Below are positions 60,127-64,000 of a stretch of 64,000 bases of DNA, one piece after another. The notes under the pieces were generated by a model, which saw nothing but the letters and a program-made list of their open reading frames with translations, was not told where the DNA came from and did no database searches. Source of the stretch: Gordionus sp. m RMFG-2023 (lineage: Eukaryota > Nematomorpha > Gordioida > Chordodea > Parachordodidae); assembly GCF_954871325.1 (NCBI RefSeq), contig NC_088777.1, positions 33,891,366 to 33,955,365 of the forward strand, in the 5' to 3' direction. The number at the start of each line of letters is the position of its first letter. The first letter of the stretch is position 1. The position numbers and the translations under genes were made by a program.

Positions 60127-60568
60127 GCTGTTAGGTATTATATGCAAATAACATGCATCTCTCTAAATTTTAAATACTTGTTGATTTCCTAATATTTGCA
60201 ATTAATTTTTTTTAAAAATACAATTAGAGTGTTGAAATTACATTTTTTTCAAAGTTTCCTTCTTTAGATAATTGTTTAATAATGATATATATTTTTTTAG
60301 AGATATTTCTATTAGTTTGAGAGTTAAAAAAAAATATAAACTTCTTTTTTTAAATATATTATAAAATGTTTATTTTAGGACAACGAACTTGACTGTTGTC
60401 ATATTCCCATCGGGTTTATTTAGCTAGAATTGGATATGATAAAAACACTGTTACTAGAAAGAAAGGCAATAAAGTGTGGGAGAAATGGAGGAGGAATGAA
60501 AGAGAAGGAAAAGGAAAACATTTTTAAAAACGAGAGAGAACATTGCATAATAACTACATAATATATAC

Positions 60569-60680
60569 TTGTGTCCCAGTTCGTGAGCTATAAATGGAAT
60601 AGCTGCAAAGCCGGAACTCATTTCCACTAAGCTAGCCGATAAATATTCATTGCAAATCGTCTTTCCAAAATAGGACAAGC
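60569..60680 (-). CDS. Exon A of ADAMTS-like metalloprotease (zinc-binding HELGH)
   Basis: 112 bp on the minus strand, acceptor TTTTTTAAG|GC and donor CACAA|GTATAT. It begins with two bases completing a Gly codon if the previous exon ends in G, then 36 codons, then AA. It encodes LSYFGKTICNEYLSAS, then FAAIPFIAHELGH. The G(L)xYxGxxC...S...E motif followed by IAHELGH is the reprolysin (M12B) catalytic core, probably secreted or membrane-bound. The split Asn codon is completed by exon B. The upstream prodomain and remaining catalytic exons are not identified in the window. Confidence 0.88.
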
Positions 60681-60712
60681 CTTAAAAAATTAAATTTTGT
60701 TTATCAACCTTA

Positions 60713-61013
60713 GGCTGCATTAAAAGTGAAACGGATCCGTTTTTTTACATCCGTTCAGTCAAAATTCAATCTCATTAAAAATGATATATATATTGATTTT
60801 CATTTTTAAAAAATTATAAGTAACGTTATAACACTCTATAAAATTTGCCGGATCAAAAAGTCAAAATGTTTTTACTTCAAAATTTGCCGGATCCGTTTTT
60901 AAGACGGAAGGTATCGGAACGGACGCACTTTGAACATAATATAATTTTTAATGAGATTGATATTTGACGGAACGGATGTAAAAAACGGATCCATCTCCAC
61001 TTTGAATGCAGCC
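60713..61013. mobile_element. Harbinger-like MITE with TTA target-site duplication
   Basis: The left end GGCTGCATTAAAAGTG and the right end, GGCTGCATTCAAAGTGG on the minus strand, are near-perfect inverted repeats. They extend through GGATCCGTTTTTTACATCCG and ATCTCATTAAAAAT. Both sides are flanked by TTA (60710-60712 and 61014-61016). The 3-bp TTA duplication and GGC start point to PIF/Harbinger. It ends 29 bases upstream of the exon A acceptor. Confidence 0.88.
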
Positions 61014-61189
61014 TTAGTCTTTTCAAACTCTTATAACAAAAATATCAATTTGACTTGTAACACAAGGTAAGACAATTTCCTCATTTCTGGACAAATGGAA
61101 GACACGAATGTTATGCATTAGCACTAATCAGATACCTGCGAAATCGATTTTTTATTGTCTCAAGTCCTCCTTCCTAATAACAATTTTTT

Positions 61190-61420
61190 TAGATTTAGGC
61201 CCGGCCCAGACCAGTGGCCCAAATTTTTATCAATTAATAAATGGAAAAAATCTCAAATTGAATTAAATATTTTTATTCTCTATTTTTATGTTTTTTTTTA
61301 TATTAATAATACAATTTACTATAGATATATTCACTTAATACTTCAATATATATATATATTCATAATTAATAATATTATAATTTCGTTATATCGACAATTT
61401 ATATCAAGGTAAGTTATAAT
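61190..61420 (+). repeat. Dispersed repeat R1 fragment, left of the retroelement
   Basis: GGCCCGGCCCAGACC and the following GAAAAAATCTCAAATTGAA resemble 23110-23210 of the long R1 copy. The tail of R1 appears on the other side of the retroelement at 63001-63205. Confidence 0.45.
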
Positions 61421-61575
61421 AATAGTAAAAAAAAAAAATATTAGTAAATCACAATTAAATAAAGTCATTAATTCTTGCTATTTTTTTATTGATTGAGATT
61501 CAAGTTCCCTTTTAGCGCTAACATTATAATAGGCAACAAAATGGCCAAAGTCTATACTATGCATAGGATGTTCAA

Positions 61576-63000
61576 TTACGGGGTTTCGGATATTGAAAAA
61601 ATAAAGCTGAGATAATTGTATTTCATTATATTTATGGCTAATCGTTGGCATAGGTAGAATCCCTCTTTGGGATCCTCGGTCCTAGCAGAGATCCGTTTTC
61701 CCAGCTCTTTAAAGAAGTCTAGGGCATGAGAGCCGAACGACGTTAGAGTAGTGGCGATTAATGGTAAGAATGTATAATTGGCGGGAAGAGATGGCAAATA
61801 TTTAGCTAGTTTATTCGCCTCGGCATCTAGTATGGCATCTCCATTTATATTGGAAGGGGCAAGAGGATCGATGCGTGAGAAATCCCAAGTTAGGAATTCC
61901 CCCCTCTTCCAAGGGATCATAGTGGAACCATCGGGCCGCTTACCATCGGAATTGTAAAGGCCAGTAGGTTCGAGGGTTGATGGGATGCCGGCGGATTTTA
62001 AGGCTCTGGCAATGGTACCATTGCATTTTAAATGCCTAATGAATCTGCCTCTACAGCGCTTGCAGTGTAGAGAGTGACGGCCTTTGGATTTGACCGACGT
62101 TTGACAGACAATGATAAGGTATCACCATATCGCAATTCAGTCTAAGACCGATGGCGTGACGTAGCTCATCATTGCTTAGGAACTGGTCAAGGTTTCGGGA
62201 TGGGAAAGCCTCAAGAAATTTGTATCCACTACCTTCAGAAATGGAGAAGAGTAGAGAATGGTCCTCTGGTTGGCTCCTCGATTTAAGGATTGCAACGGAG
62301 TTGCCAACTAGAGGTTTATCCCAATCCTTCTGTAATGCCGACGATGGAGGATCGATTAATGAGAGGGATTTTATAGATCAATCGCCTGTAGGAGTAAGGG
62401 GCCTCGCAGGACAGGCGAGAGGATATGAACGCACTAACAGAAAGTAGGGAAGGTGACCTTATACCAATGCCGCCTAATTTGGTTGGTAAGGTAGTGTAAC
62501 CATGATAATTCCCCAAATTTAAGATTGGATATATCTTCTGTTAGGCGTTTAATCTCCAGTTCGTGTGAAGAGAGGTTGACGTCATATTGATAGATCCGTG
62601 ACGCTCGGAGTGTATATAAAATTCTTGGAATTAAAAGGTAGTTCTTTAATAAGAAGAAAGCTTAGTGAGCTGGGAGGCGAGATAGTGTATTGTGCATAAG
62701 GGATATCTCTCGTAGAATATCGGCAAAGAACTTGATAAAGGACTCGTTTTTACCTACTGGAGATCCGAGATGTGTTAAAGCGTTCAATGGTGTATAATTG
62801 AACATAGTATCGTGATTAAGGTCAATGATCCCAAGAGGACAATATTCGCTTTTATCTTGATTAACTCGAAGTCCCAAACTTTTCTCGCTGGATTTTATTA
62901 TTTGGATTGCCTTCATAACTTCAGTCGGTGGGCCGCCTAGTATAACATCGTCGATATACCAGTTATGAAGATTTAGCTTGCTTTGGTCATTAATGTCTCG
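61576..63000 (-). pseudogene. RT-endonuclease retroelement, best-preserved copy, 5'-truncated (copy 5)
   Basis: The minus strand from 63000 starts inside RT with NWYIDDVILGG (YIDD at 62947-62958). It continues LGLRVNQDKSEYCPLG, the thumb (LKNYLLIPRILYTLRAS), TKLGGIGIRSPSLLSVSAF, QKDWDKPLVG and FPSRNLDQFLSNDELRHAIG. Next is a Cys/His cluster (SKGRHSLHCKRCRGRFIRH), and finally KRPDGSTMIPWKRG with LTWDFS (near 61938-61880) in an open C-terminal frame to 61576. The Cys/His cluster plus PD...D layout resembles the restriction-like endonuclease of R2-type non-LTR elements; that is inference. Few frame changes occur. Composition is much less AT-rich than its surroundings. Confidence 0.85.
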
Positions 63001-63210
63001 TATATTTTAATATTTAACCATAACTTTGATAATTTAATGATTATTATCTATTTTACAAAATATGATTTGAAAAAGTATAATATTTACCACCTCCTAATTT
63101 TTTTTACAAATTTTTTTTTTTAAATAAATTTTTTAATTGTGACATTTAATCAGGCAAAAAAAGAAATATAACAATTAATATTTTCTCGGGCTACAGGTCG
63201 GTCCTATACA
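63001..63210 (+). repeat. Dispersed repeat R1 tail, right of the retroelement
   Basis: CTCCTAATTTTTTTTACAAA, CAGGCAAAAAAAGAAATAT and TTCTCGGGCTACAGG follow 23325-23420 in order. The retroelement probably landed in this R1 copy. Confidence 0.5.
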
Positions 63211-64000
63211 TTATATGTGAAATTAGCTGGCTTTGCAAGACTCTTAAGAAAATATCATTCCATATTGCTGTGCAACTAAAACACTTTTTATTGCCAACTA
63301 GCAGACAATCTGTCACTAAAGTTTTGTATTATTCCTGGCCCATGGCCATAACTTTTCACTCAAGGGACCAAAAAGGCCAATATTTTTTCTAAAAATGGGG
63401 ATTTTATGAATATATTGGGCCAAATTTACATATACACTTAATATTATTAGTAATTAATTTATTATTAATTTTAAATATTTTTATTGAAACATATGTTAAC
63501 ATCAATATGTTTTTTCGGATGTTGTTTATAAATTATTTATTAAGAACATTTTTTATTTTAATATTGCAGCAAGTGTAGAATCCCTAATATTTAATTTTTA
63601 GAAAATTATGCTATAACTTTGGAACATTAGTGTCTGAAATTCAGAGGGTAGGTATTTTACAAATTCTGGAATACATTTACGGTAAAATTAAATTGTTTAA
63701 CTTTAAGAAATGTGCTCAAAAATAATTTAAAGTTTGATAAAATAAATGAAGGGGAAAAAAATTTGCCACTAACATCATATATAAATATTTTCAATTAATT
63801 GTCCACGTTTGGGGACCAAAATTGTATTTGGGTGTAAAGCATTAGCCCCTCCGTAGCTAAGGCTTTCTAATACATATCATTTTAATCTATTAATATTCAT
63901 TAACCTAATTATCACAGGTTTCTTAATTAATGACAATTTGTTACTATTTAATTCATGCATCGCTAGATCTTGTCATTTAACTTTAAACGTAAAAAAAAAT
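63211..64000. other. AT-rich stretch to the window edge
   Basis: If the metalloprotease gene continues upstream, its earlier exons would lie here or beyond. I could not find one with convincing splice sites. Confidence 0.35.

Noticed and set aside
61060-61150. Possible exon near 61.1 kb (CACAAG|GTAAGA donor on plus, or a short open frame with AG acceptor on minus)
   Set aside because: The two strands give conflicting signals, and neither conceptual peptide matches the expected metalloprotease upstream region.
62172-62447. 91-residue plus-strand open frame in the GC-rich island
   Set aside because: It is antisense to the RT-endonuclease copy, whose minus-strand reading has clear motifs.

Overview
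The window is strongly AT-rich eukaryotic DNA and is best read as an invertebrate metazoan, quite possibly an arthropod. Four spliced exons of an ADAM/ADAMTS-type metalloprotease lie on the minus strand at the right end. The rest is almost entirely decayed transposable elements of animal type: hAT, Merlin, Harbinger-like MITEs, a Ty3-type retrotransposon and an RT-endonuclease retroelement family. No bacterial operon structure, rRNA or CRISPR array is visible. The species assignment is inference.

Layout. 0-13 kb holds non-autonomous hAT foldback elements (full copies with target-site duplications at 437-659 and 10575-10745), a dispersed repeat rich in CCCGG-like motifs, a large CTTT/CCTT microsatellite (2751-3298) and a TTTTTA array. 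13-19 kb holds an RT-endonuclease remnant, a ZMYM1/DUF4371-type hAT transposase pseudogene and one unassigned candidate exon. 22-33 kb holds another dispersed-repeat copy, an hAT element (25587-27005), an RT-endonuclease remnant, an LTR, a Merlin-like element (29427-30834) and a second hAT (31011-32820) with a perfect 8-bp target-site duplication.

33.5-38.7 kb is a repeat present as two direct arms and one inverted arm. A Ty3-type LTR retrotransposon (33996-38249) is inserted in the second arm. 39.4-41.9 kb holds the end of a second LTR element and an RT remnant. 43-51 kb is mostly empty, with a nested Harbinger-like/hAT-like composite and an hAT-like MITE. 53.1-55.85 kb is a large element with arms of about 700 bp made of degenerate tandem units.

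56.7-60.7 kb carries the metalloprotease exons, in order A (60680-60569), B (58073-57951), C (57500-57341) and D (56824-56735). Splice phases agree across all three junctions, and the zinc-binding motif is split between A and B. The intron between them contains an hAT remnant and a MITE. A Harbinger-like MITE and the best-preserved RT-endonuclease copy (61576-63000) lie upstream of exon A.

The main non-gene result is that one RT-plus-endonuclease family occurs as five separate fragments in 64 kb. Two insertions (hAT at 31 kb, Ty3 at 34-38 kb) also have pre-insertion (empty) sites preserved in neighbouring repeat copies.
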